Origin: Undaria pinnatifida
Taxonomy: Eukaryota; Sar; Phaeophyceae; Laminariales; Alariaceae
Length of the DNA stretch: 64,000 nucleotides
NCBI GenBank assembly: GCA_012845835.1
Contig: JABAKD010000023.1
Coordinates: 19,144,691 to 19,208,690, forward strand
Direction: 5' to 3'
The notes beneath the pieces are model-generated. The model was not told where the DNA came from. It ran no database searches and saw only the letters and a list, made by a program, of their open reading frames with translations. Each line of letters opens with the position of its first letter. Positions within the stretch are counted from its first letter, which is position 1. Of the stretch, positions 32,961 to 43,560 are shown piece by piece. Position numbers and translations under genes: made by a program.

Positions 32961-33256
32961 ATATTTTAGTGTTAGTGGGATACAATTGGACACAAGAAAG
33001 GAAAGCATCTCCAGATTTCAGTCTCCCTTCTCCTATGTCACGATTACCTTACTGTGGTCGTGTCGAGCTCTATAGTGTGTAGACCAGGCAACACCTATTA
33101 TTGCCGATTTTATTTACGCTAGAACGCAAGCGTGGGTGTTTTTTTTTGCCCCGTGCATTCTTTGTTTTTTGCCTTACTAACAATGGTCTCCGTGATAACT
33201 ACGTAGTCGTGCGTATTAACACAAATTTCAAGGTTATGTTCTGTAAGCTTTGTGCA

Positions 33257-33650
33257 TTCCGGGTAAGGGAATGCGAGTCTGACAGAACTCCCAGAAGTTT
33301 CGGGTAAGGGTATGAAAGTGTTACAAAACTTCCAGAAGTTCCGGGAAGGTATAAAAGTCCTGTACCCGTACCCCGGGTCTTTGTGGCACTGGCGTACAGA
33401 ACTTACAGAAGTTCCGGGTACGGGTATGAGTGTCGTACAGAACGTACATAAGTTTGTTGTAGGTTAATACCCGGGGTAAATACCCCGAGTATGGTTCTGT
33501 ATGTGTTTTAACGGACAGAACACAAATAGAAAGCTCGCGTACGGGCATGAGTGTCGTACAGAGCTCACAGACGCTCCGGGTACAGGTAGGGTTGTACAGA
33601 ACTCACAGAAGTTACGGGTACGGGTAGTACCGGGGAAAAACCCGCCTCGA
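33257..33650 (+). repeat. ~41-bp minisatellite, array 1
   Basis: Unit GGGTACGGGTATGAAAGTCG then TACAGAACTTCCAGAAGTTCC, several diverged copies, with TAATACCCGGGGTAAATACCCCG at 33466-33488. The same repeats and the same terminal motif recur at 39990-40375. Confidence 0.85.
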
Positions 33651-33699
33651 ACGGGCGAAAAAACAACAACGTGACTGGGCATAAAAGACGCAGTTGTCA

Positions 33700-34440
33700 A
33701 TGTATTTCCAATACTGTGATCGGCATACTGCATGCACTGATACACTTACGGGGAAATATCACATACATACTGGCAACATATACGTACCACTGTATGATAG
33801 GGCATTTTTGTTTTCGTGCTTTCGTTCACAAACCCGTTTTCGTTGGTGCTGTGCTCCACAAATGTCACGCATTATAACCTTTCCAACTCCTTGGGAAACG
33901 ACTTCCGCGGTCACAGGATTACCTCCAAAATAACCTTACTGTTGCACAAGAACAAAACTTTGCAATACAACTAATACTCGTACTGCATATTGAAAATACA
34001 AAATATAGTATTAATATGGCAAGCCCGAATATCCTTCCAGCCGAGAAAAAAAAAGGAAAAGAGAAATCATTGCCGATGACAACAACTACAATTAACACTA
34101 TTTACTATAATAATTACAATTATGTAATATAAGAATTCGAGTAACGCGTTTCCAATACTGTGATTGGCACACGGCATGCACTGAACATTTATGGGAAATA
34201 TCACATACATACTGGCAACACATATGTACCATTTTATCATTGCCCATTTTTGTTGTTAGTGCTTTCGTTCACAAACCCGTTCGTGTTGTTGGTGCTGTGT
34301 TCCACATATTTCACACAATAAAACCTTTTCAACTTCCTGGGAAACGACTTCCGCGGTCACAGGATTACCTCTAAGATAGCCGTACTATTGCACAATGACA
34401 ATGCTTTGCACCAAAACTAATACTCGTACTTGAAATTGGA
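33700..34440 (+). repeat. Diverged tandem duplication, ~448-bp period
   Basis: 33703-33955 (TTTCCAATACTGTGATCGGCA, GGGAAATATCACATACATACTGGCAAC, CTTTCGTTCACAAACCCGTT, GACTTCCGCGGTCACAGGATTACCTC) recurs at 34149-34400. Between them, 34008-34125 (AGTATTAATATGGCAAGCCCG ...) is matched again at 39588-39705. Confidence 0.85.
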
Positions 34441-34469
34441 TATATCTATTACTACTCGTATATATAAGT

Positions 34470-36850
34470 TCGTCTAGGGTAGCCGATACGAGCAGATAAG
34501 GCGGACTCGCTTTCACGGGGCCTTTTGGCCCGACTAGCGTCTTGCTTTTATCTTCTTAGCCCGACTAGCGACTAGCGTGTTGCCCTTAACGTTTTGGCCC
34601 GACTCCGAGCTTCTTTCATTTTTTGTTGCCGCATGCAGGCCAAAATGTCCCCCTTCTACCTCCCGCAGACGTAGCACCGCCACAACGCCACAAAAGCAAT
34701 TCCAACCCTTACAGGAACCACGAACAACTCTGTCTGCCTGAAGTCATAAACACTGAACCCAACACCAACACCAACGCCAAACGTTTCAAGGCTAACGCAA
34801 CGAGAGGCAATCCAGCTGCCACCTCAAACGCTGCTGCTGGTTGTAGTTCCGCCGGAACTGCTGCTGCTCTGTGTGTGCAACTCTACTACTGCTGTCTATC
34901 TGATGAGCTGATGTGGTCTGCGTGTGGTGCTTACTATGTACTTACATGGGTCCCAAAAAATGCCGGTGCTCTTGCGTGGGTTTCCTTTTTGTTTTTCGTT
35001 CAACGCAACGACAGCATCACATAGTAGTGCCAGTACATGTGCCAGAGCGCTATTTGGGACATCGGCACTAATGGAATAGAGTTGCCATTCATATCTACCT
35101 ACGTGCAGAGAGTGCCAGTCGTGCCAAGTGATTCTACCCGCACTATACATAGCAATTGCACTATTCAACCAGCTCTATACTAGCCCGTTCCTTGCCAGCA
35201 ATGAATACCAGCGAAACGCTTATATCTGTGGTACAGATGCCTTCACGCAAAAACTCAACACCATTTTTAGCACAGCGCAAGACAGCGTCATAGCAGAAAG
35301 ATAAGAACAGCTTGGGGGAAGCGGGGAAAGTGTCCTCCTGCTCTGCTGTACTCTGCCTGTGCTGCTGCTGCTGCTGCTGCTGCTGCTCCTGCTCTGCTAC
35401 TGCACGGCGTGTCTGTAACTAACATATTTTTTTCTTTTCTTTGTGGTGCATGTGTGTGTATTTATCGCGTCTCAAGACAGCATCGTATGGTATTGCCGGT
35501 ATGTGCCAGCCCAATATACCGGCACTCGTCGAGACACCACTATTTAAAATAGGGCTGCCATTCATATGTGCGTTGTACCAAGAGTTCCAGTCCTTCTACT
35601 TTGGGCGGCATTATAGAGATCAGTGGCACTGTTCAATCGGGACTATTGGGAGTCCCCCACTACTGCAACAGCTGTGTAACACCTAACAAGCAGTTGGGCA
35701 GGACTTGTGCACGTAAATAAGCATGATACTGGTACTTAATTGACACGTGCGACTGAAAACATTAATATAGGTATGCTTTTTACCCGATTTCAGTATACCG
35801 TTTTCCCCCCGCCGCTGTGCTGGTTCTTCAAAAAAACGCAAGAGAATTGTTTGCTGCTTCTTGCTGCTGATGATGATATTTTCACAGTTTGCTTCGTTCG
35901 TTTTCGCGTTTTTTCTCCGCCACTTGAAGGTTTTCGCTGTGGCTGTACCGAAAAGTGATTGGTTTGCTCCTTCAATAATTGTGAATAAATGCATTCATAC
36001 ATATTTTTAAAACAGGGTCCGGACGATAGAACACTCTTCTCGCTACGTAAACAAGCAAAATGCACGTACCAAAAGACGGTAGTACGCGTTTTTTTACTCT
36101 TTTTGCGTCACCCTCTTCTGCACCTATATATTATTGATGTGAAAACCTTTCGTCGTGCGCAATTGGATTTGGGCGTGTTTTTACCTGCACGTATTGTACG
36201 ACTTTTTTTTTTTCATGGCCTGCTTATTTTTTCTGACCCCTACGTACCCCCTCCGAAGGGTACATTTTTGTTGCGCTGTTCTAGTATTTTTATTGTTCTC
36301 CCTCATGCTAACTGTGCTACTTCCACACGTATTTCTAGATTATTTTCGTCAATCTTGAGCTGTCTGCCCTCACTTCACCTTCCCCTATGATTACATGTTC
36401 CTGTCTGCTTTTTCGTGTACAAATATATTCAACTTTGATAGCAGTTTTTGGGGCCTGGGGGGGTTTGCCTCAATTGCAGCACGACATGTAACAAATGCAA
36501 TAAAATATTGCCGTAGGAGCCCGAAACTACCTAATCCAAAGGATTATTAATACATCATACTGAACTATTCGTCGTGTTGGCACAACAGTCATAGTAATCG
36601 TGTACTTGCTACAGCAACTAATTGCTCTCTTCTTTTTTTTCTCGCGTCACCCTATTTTTTTTCGCTTTTCTCGCCTTTTATACTCTCTACTTTGCCGTTC
36701 CCTGCTATTGCTACACGTCGTTTGTTTATGCTCAGCAGTTTTTGTTTATGCTCAGCAGTTTTTGGGTTGTACGTTCACTTTTTATTCTGCCTTCGTAGCA
36801 TTTCGGCCTCCTGTTATAAATTTTGCCTTCGAAGGGAGAACTTTATTTTG
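34470..36850 (+). repeat. ~2.77-kb tandem duplication, unit 1
   Basis: Ordered landmarks shared with 37190-39580: TCGTCTAGGGTNGCCGATAC, GGGCCTTTTGGCCCGACTAGC, CGCATGCAGGCCAAA, the two-module repeat, AATAAATGCATTCATACAT, GAAACTACCT, and TTCACCT/GTTCACTT blocks near the end. The offset stays near 2.77-2.79 kb throughout, so this is one duplication event with later point change. Short spans of 34623-35024 read as an ORF; see the findings for why it is not called a gene. Confidence 0.85.
35030..35690 (+). repeat. Dispersed two-module repeat, copy 2
   Basis: Module 1 at about 35030-35200 and module 2 at 35495-35690 flank a centre with TTTTTAGCACAGCGCAAGAC, AGAAAGATAAGAACAGC and a (CTG)n run (35358-35395). 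Module 2 opens with TGCCGGTAT, 13 bases, ATACCGGCA, a perfect 9-bp stem. Confidence 0.85.
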
Positions 36851-37189
36851 TCATGTATCACCGTTTCTTCTCTCCGCCAACAAAGTGCATGCTCTACGGT
36901 CACATGGTGGTTGCAGTATACCTGTGGTATCAAGGAAGCGGGTCAGCCACTTTTTTATCTGCTGTACACCCAACACACTACTGTACATGAACCAAGGGCA
37001 AAAAAGACAATAAAAAATTGCATTTGTTCAGTCGTGCGTACCAAAAAAAGGCAGTAAGACCGGGGTGCCTTTCCTTCTCGTACGACGCGTGCTGTTGCTG
37101 TGCAGCACCACGCCCAAAGCGTAGAGCAGCAGGGTACATTGTGGGCTCACGAGCCTATGCGGCCCAGTGCTGTGTGACACGGAGGCATC

Positions 37190-39580
37190 AAATTCGTCTA
37201 GGGTGGCCGATACAAACAACCCAGGCGGATTCGCTTCTTCAGGGCCTTTTGGCCCGACTAGCTTCTTGCTTTTAACTTCTTGGCCCGACTAGCTTATTTC
37301 ATTCCTTGCCGCTGTCGCTTTCACAGACTACTTGGCCCGACTAACAACTAGCTGATTTCCTCTGACTTTTTTTGCCTGGGTACGAGCTTCTTTCATTTCA
37401 TGCTGCTGCATGCAGGCCAAATTTTCCCGTTTTTACCTCCCGCAGACGCAGCACCGCCACAACGCCACAAAAACAACACGAATCCCTTCAGGAACCACCA
37501 ACAACTCTGTCTGCCTGAAGTAATGAACACCGAATCCAACATCAACACCAACACCGAACGTTCCAAGGCTAACGCAACGAGGGGCAAGCGGGCTGCCACC
37601 CCAAACGCTGCTGGTGGTCGTAGTGCCGCCGCAACTGTTGCTGCTCTGTGTGTGCAACTCTACTACTGCGGTCTATCTGATGCACTGGTGTGGTCTGCGT
37701 GTGGTGCTTAATATGTATCTACGTGGCGCTGCCTAAAAATGCCGGCGCTCTTGCATAGGCATGCGTGTGTTTTTCGTTCAATGCACGACAGCATCACATT
37801 GTAGTCCCTGTGTATGTGCCAGCGCTATTCAGGACACCGGCACTAATGGAATAGAGTTGCCACTCATAGCTACCTACGTGCAGAGTGCCAGTAGTGCCAA
37901 GTGATTCTACCCGCACTATGCAGAGCAATGGCACTACTGAACCAGCTCTACAATAGCCCGTTCCTTGGCAGAAACGAGCATCAGCGAAAACTTTATATCT
38001 CTCCGTCGTGCAGATGCCTTCACTCAGAATATTCAACATTTTTAGCACATCGCAAGACAGCGTCTTAACAGAAAGATAAGAACAGCATGGGGGAAGCGGG
38101 AAAAGTGTCCTCCTGCTCTGCTGTACTCTGCCTGTGCTGCTGCTGCTGCTCGTCCTGCAGCTGCTGCTGCTCCTGCTCTGCTGCTGCACGGTGTGTCTGT
38201 AACTGACAATATGTTTTATTTTGCGGTGCACGTGTGTGTATTTTCTCACGTCTCAAGACAGCATCACATGGTATTGCCGGTATGTGCCATCCCAATATAT
38301 CGGCACTTGTCGAGACACCACCATTATGTAAAGTATTTTGCTGTCATACATTTATTCATTGTTTGTATGAAGAGTTCCAGTCGTGCTACTTTCGCCGGCA
38401 TTGTAGAGATGAGTGGCACTATTCAACCGGCACTATTGGGAGTCCCCCACTCCTGCAACAGTTGTATAACACCTAACAAGCAGTTGGGGCTGGATTTCTG
38501 CACATAAATAAGCAAGATATTCGTACTTACTTGGTACGTACGATTGAAAACATTCGTTTAGGTCATTGTTTACTTGAGTTCAGTATACCGGTTTCTCCCC
38601 ACCATTGTGCTTGTTCTTGAAAAAAACGCCGGAGGATTGATTGCTGCTGCTTGCTGCTGCTGATATTTTTACAGTTTGTTTCGTTATATTTCGCGTTTAT
38701 TTCTCCGCCATTTGAAGGTATGCGCTGCGGCTGTACAAAAAGTGATCGGTTTGCTTCTACAATAATTGTGAATAAATGCATTCATACATCTTTTTGAAAC
38801 AGGGTCGGGACGATGGAACACTCTTCTTGCAACGTAAACAAGCAAAGTGCACGTAAAAAGATACGGCAGTACGCGTTTTTTTACTTTTCTTGCGCCACCC
38901 TCTTTTGCACCTTGGTATTGATGTAATACCTTTCTTCGTGCGCAATTGGATTTGGACGTACTTTTACCTGCACGTATTGTACGATGTATTATTTAGTGGC
39001 TTATACTTCTTTTTCTGACCTCTACGTACGTACCCCCTCCGAAGGGAACATTTTTGTTCCGCTGTTCTATTATTATTGTTTCCCTCATACCAACAGTGCT
39101 ATTTCCACATGTCTTTAAAGGTTGTTTTCGTCAGTCTTGAGCCGTCTGCCCTCACTTCACCTTCCTGTATATATTCCTGTCTGCTTTTTCCTATACAAAT
39201 ACAACTTAGATTATCAACAGTTTTTTTGGGCCCGGGGGGGGTTGCCTCAATTGCAGCACAACATGAACAACGGCAATAAAATGTAGGGGTAGGAGCCCGA
39301 AACTACCTCGTACTAAAACTATTCGTCGTATTTGTACAACAATAATTATATGTCCACCTACTACAACAGTAAGTAACTGTTCTCTTCTTTTTTTTTCTTG
39401 CGTCGCCCTTTGTTGGTCTGCTCGCCTCTCTTATTTTCTACTTTGTTTGCTGTTCCCTGCTATTGCTACGTTTGTTTTATGTTTAGTAGCTCTTGGGTTC
39501 TACGCTCACTTCCTTTCTTTTCTGCCTTCGTAACATTTCTTCCCCCTTTTATGAATTTTCACCTCCGAAGGGAGAATTTG
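37190..39580 (+). repeat. ~2.77-kb tandem duplication, unit 2
   Basis: Second copy of 34470-36850, preceded at 37020-37190 by unmatched sequence. It ends in the TCTTGCGTCGCCCT ... CCGAAGGGAGAA tail that also occurs at 12.7-13.0 kb. Confidence 0.85.
37800..38470 (+). repeat. Dispersed two-module repeat, copy 3
   Basis: Module 1 at 37803-37960 (GTATGTGCCAGCGCTATTCA, GGACACCGGCACTAATGGAATAG), centre with (CTG)n at 38130-38185, module 2 at 38273-38470 (TGCCGGTATGTGCCATCCCA). Paralog of 35030-35690. Confidence 0.85.
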
Positions 39581-39584
39581 TATA

Positions 39585-39960
39585 CAGTATTAATATGGCA
39601 AGCCCGGAAATCCTTCCAGCCAAGAAAAAAACAACGAAAAAAGAACTCAATGCCCATGGCAACAACCACAATTAACACTATCTACCATAATAATTACAAT
39701 GATGTTGTAAAAAAATCAAGTATACGAAGACGCCCACCGCGGGTTCCAACCACTACACAAAGATGCCCACCGGGTGTACATGCACGTCACATACCACATA
39801 TGCATTGATTCTATTTAGAGAGTTGGAAAGCGTATACGTCGTACTAGTTTTTGAGGTTTGGTTCTCTGTGTAATTACGTGTCGGGATGTGGCGTCAGCGT
39901 GAAGCACGAGACATGACGTCAGAACGTATAACACGAGACATGAAGCCAGAATACGTTCGA
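39585..39960. repeat. Repeat shared with 34.0 kb, then unassigned sequence
   Basis: 39588-39705 matches 34008-34125 (AGTATTAATATGGCAAGCCCG, CAACAACNACAATTAACACTAT). 39720-39960 is unassigned apart from two GAAGATGCCCACCG-like words near 39727 and 39760. Confidence 0.7.
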
Positions 39961-39989
39961 CCCTAATTTGTACCGGCCACTGCGGGTAT

Positions 39990-40380
39990 TGTTACAAACG
40001 TGTACGCGGTACCCGGGGTATTGTGCCACAGTCTTACAGAACTCGCAGAAGTTCCGGGTAAGGGTATGGGGTTCGTACAGAGCTTCCAGAACTTCCGGGT
40101 ACGGGTATGGAAGTCTTACAGAATTTCCAGAATTTCCGGGTATTGTGGCACGGGCGTACACAACTCAGAGAAGTTCCTGGCGGGTACAAAACATGCCGTA
40201 CGCGCACCCCGGGTATTGTGGCAACGGGCGTACAACACTTGTAGATGTTCCGGGTACGGGTATGAAAGTCGTACAAAACTTCAGAAGTTTCGGGTTTGGG
40301 TATAAATGTACTACGTAACTCACAGAAGTTATTGGTAGGGCAATACCCGGGGTAAATATCCCGGGTATAGTTTGTACTTG
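39990..40380 (+). repeat. ~41-bp minisatellite, array 2
   Basis: Same unit as 33257-33650 (CAGAAGTTCCGGGTANGGGTATG, CGTACAGAAC), about eight diverged copies, closing with CAATACCCGGGGTAAATATCCCGGG. Confidence 0.85.
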
Positions 40381-40439
40381 CCGTACAAATACAACCTTGC
40401 AAAAATCGTTTCTGTAATAGCCTTACAATAGGAAGTTGA

Positions 40440-40830
40440 CGGGCGGCCACGATTGTTGATCGATTGGGCGCGTTCTCGAAAATCGCGGTGAACTAACTTT
40501 TTTTTTTCAGGGTAGTTGTTTTGTTTTCTTTGACAGTTGCTTGAGGGGTGACCCCAAACGATTGCTGATCGATTTGGGCGCGAGTTTGGATCTCGATGAA
40601 CTTTTTTTTTTTTCAAGTTAGTTTTTTTGTTGTCTCTTCTCTGGACTCGAACCTCGATGTGTTCATTGCCGGATACTCTTTTACTTGCTCAGTAGCTTGA
40701 GGCGTGGTCCCGAACGATTGTTCATGGATTGGGCGCAAGTTCGAAACTTGGTGAACTAATTTTTTGTTTAAGTTAGTTCATTTGTTTTATTTTCTCCGGG
40801 CTCGAGGCTCGGTGTGTATTTTGTTCAATG
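40440..40830 (+). repeat. Repeat T, three tandem copies
   Basis: CGATTGTTGATCGATTGGGCGCG (40450), CGATTGCTGATCGATTTGGGCGCG (40558) and CGATTGTTCATGGATTGGGCGCA (40716) are each followed by CGAAA/GGATCT, a T-rich run and AAGTTAGTT. Copies two and three are preceded by GCTTGAGGNGTGNNCC. A single copy is at 28795. Confidence 0.85.
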
Positions 40831-40849
40831 CTCTGTTAATTTCTTTTTT

Positions 40850-41190
40850 TTTCTCCTTGTGGTTGTCGAGCTACCGCAGCTGCCGCTCCTGCTGTTGTTG
40901 AAATTCCACGTGCATAAGGAGAGTTGTGCGGGTGCTGCCGCGGCTGTTGTTTGTTGTCGTGTGCCGGATGACGCGATTTGTTGCTGTGGTTTTTCTGCCG
41001 TTTTATTCCCACACATTTTTTTTACAGGTACCCCTTGGCAGTGTTGCCGCATGTACAGCCTCGATTTATCTATAATCCTGGACTCATAATACATGTAATG
41101 CATTCTCGAAAAATTCGGGCATGCACGGAGCCAAGGCCGGTGGCAGCCCGCTGGGGCGAAGGCCCCTTGGTATACTGTATATTTATGGAG
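40850..41190 (+). repeat. Dispersed repeat Q, copy 3
   Basis: CGAGCTACCGCAGCTGCCGCTCCTGCTG, GCGATTTGTTGCTGTGGTTTTT, ACAGGTACCCCTTGGCAGTG and GGAGCCAAGGCCGGTGGCAGCCCGC parallel 32430-32700. Low-confidence open frames 41070-41519 (-) and 41198-41497 (+) overlap it and oppose each other, so neither is called. Confidence 0.8.
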
Positions 41191-43320
41191 TTCCAGCATG
41201 GCCAACGTGGCCCCTCAAATTCGATGGGTGTGTTCCTCTGTACCCTCCTTGCACAAGGATTTACCGGTGTGTACAAGAACCGTGACCACAGCCAGACGAG
41301 AACGCCTGCCCTTTGTTGAGCCCCCGCCACCCCCTCCCTCTCCTGCCTGTGCTCGCGTGGGAACGTTTCTAGGGTTGGAGGGCAAGAGAACTGCGTGGGG
41401 CCTCTCGCTCGCTTTCTGGGGGCCACGCCTTCTCTCCTCAAGGAGTCCAGGAAGCGATTTCGGGCGTCAACAGTGTGTGAGGAGGATGCCGCGTTGAAGC
41501 GAAGGTGACGTGCAATCAACTGTTGAATATAACGTGCCCCAATCTAGGACATCATACCAACTGCGCCATCTACATCGGAGAAGGCGGTCGGAAACCAGTT
41601 GTTTTTTTCATTAGCTGTGCATGCGATAAGAAACGAGTGGTCACATAATTGTGCAGTGCGGGAAATGCACACTGACACGATTTTGATTCACAGTTTCATG
41701 TGGTTCGTTTGCACGTAGAACGAAATTTGGTATTGGTGTACATCGTCGCATCTCAAAGTCAACCGAATATCCGTTAAGACCGTGAATGCATACATATATA
41801 TGTGTAGTCTATATATATCGTCCTGTATTGCATACGCACACAGTCTTGGATACGATGCAAACACTATTCCTGCGACTACTCTAAATGCAGCAGTCTTTAC
41901 AGAAGGACCAACGGGGAATGTTAGTATGATATACGTCTTCTACGTTGGCTCGTTATCGAAAGTTCAAAAGCGATCGGTTTGCAGCAGTCGTGTCGAGTGC
42001 CTTGTAGCGCCAGATTGATGACATGGGTTATGATATATTGCATTTGGTCGACCCTAAGGCTGTCCAACTACCTATGTTTTCGTGTGTATTGAAGCTTCCC
42101 ACCTGTTAGGGAACGCTTAATCTTGATGACCAGGAGGCTATATATATATGGTGATATGAGCCTGCCTAACAGAAGTGTGGTAAGATTGGACGACGGCGGT
42201 ATAGACCATCAGAGTATGACGCCGATGGACTTCCTCACAGGTTAGTGCTCAGTGACATTGAAGTCTTCCGATAGGTAAGCTTTTTTGACTCTCCGATGTG
42301 TAATTACACGCGTGACTTTTATTGGACGTGTTGCGTAATACAGCGGCAGGGCGCATCCATACAGACACAAAACCGTAAAAGAAAAGTGTACCAGGAAACG
42401 GCAAACCTCAGAAGAAAACGTGTTCTTCCTTCTTTTTTCTGGCCTGCATAAAGTTGTGATCGGAAAGCTATTAACGAAATTGTTGCCGCGATAAATTCGA
42501 AGACTTTTAACCAGTGGCCACCGATAACGTACTCAGCCACCTTGAAATGGCACATATCAAGAGCAATATACGGCACATATCTGCCACAGCAGTACCTCAT
42601 CACATAACACAGGCACATAGCCATGAGGCGCACCGTAACAGCCGAGTCAGTCCAGCAAAAGCGTGACGACCAATGGCGGTTCGCCGTCTGTAAAATTGCA
42701 AGGTCGACCCCGGGCTGTCGACATTGATTGCCCCACCACCTCCATGGGGTACCTCACTCACACGCGGAGTCAACTGTTCGTCGTATCTGCCCGCTGATAC
42801 CCATTCTTGTGCGGTCGGGTCCTGGGTTGTCGACGTGTGTGTATACTGAAGTATTTCCCTAGAGGGTGTGATCTGTCTTATTTTTCCTGATCAACCCGGG
42901 CGAAACGTTGACGTTTTTGTTGTTTTCGTTTCGTTTGTGTATGTTCTTGATTGAATTGAACTTCGAATGGGACGGCGACGATGCCCAAGGCATAAATTTA
43001 ATGAAAATTGGCCGAATTAGGTTTCCAGTGAAGTGACAAACTGAAACGCTGACGTCGATATCACCTCGCCCTTAACATGCCATTCTTTCCGCTGTGAGCA
43101 TCACTACCAACAGGGTATATTATAGCGTTGGCTCGAGTCAAGCGTATGCCTTCCCGGCGAAATGTCTAGCGGGTACTCCCGCGTTCAACCTGGGGATTTT
43201 AACGAAATCCGCTCACCCATCGGGCTGCTACAACTGTCGAGTAGCTTGCTCACACGACTGCTGTAGAGTGCCGCTCAATTATCGTGGCCTACACCACTGT
43301 GGGGTAGGGGCTACGCCAGG
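41190..43320. other. Mostly unassigned; one unrecognised ORF
   Basis: AT-dinucleotide runs at 41790-41820 and 42140-42152. The frame 42319-42633 (-, 104 codons) has several hydrophobic stretches and seven or more Cys, but no family is recognised and no upstream or downstream exon is evident. Confidence 0.25.
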
Positions 43321-43560
43321 GCCGTTGTTTGTTTCGAACCAGACCTCAGTTTGGTTGGTTATCTTGGCATCTTCTAGTCGGGTTCGGATCGTCCCATCAT
43401 ACGTATCTACCCCATAGTCGGTTCAGTCCGGTCATGCTCGGTCAACTTTGTATAATATGGTTCGGTTTCGATCTTTGTATGGCACAATGCACGGTTCGGT
43501 TCGGTTTGGTTTGGTTCGGTTCGGTTCGTTTTTTTTTCTTTGTATTTGTACGGATCGGTG
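43320..43560 (+). repeat. GGTTCG-type low-complexity tract
   Basis: GGTTCGGTTCGGTTTGGTTTGG-like pentamer/hexamer runs, densest at 43490-43530. Confidence 0.8.

Noticed and set aside
33257-33650. AGAACTTCCAGAAGTTCC as a heat-shock element array
   Set aside because: The GAA and TTC blocks are not spaced by two bases as heat-shock elements require; the region is a minisatellite.
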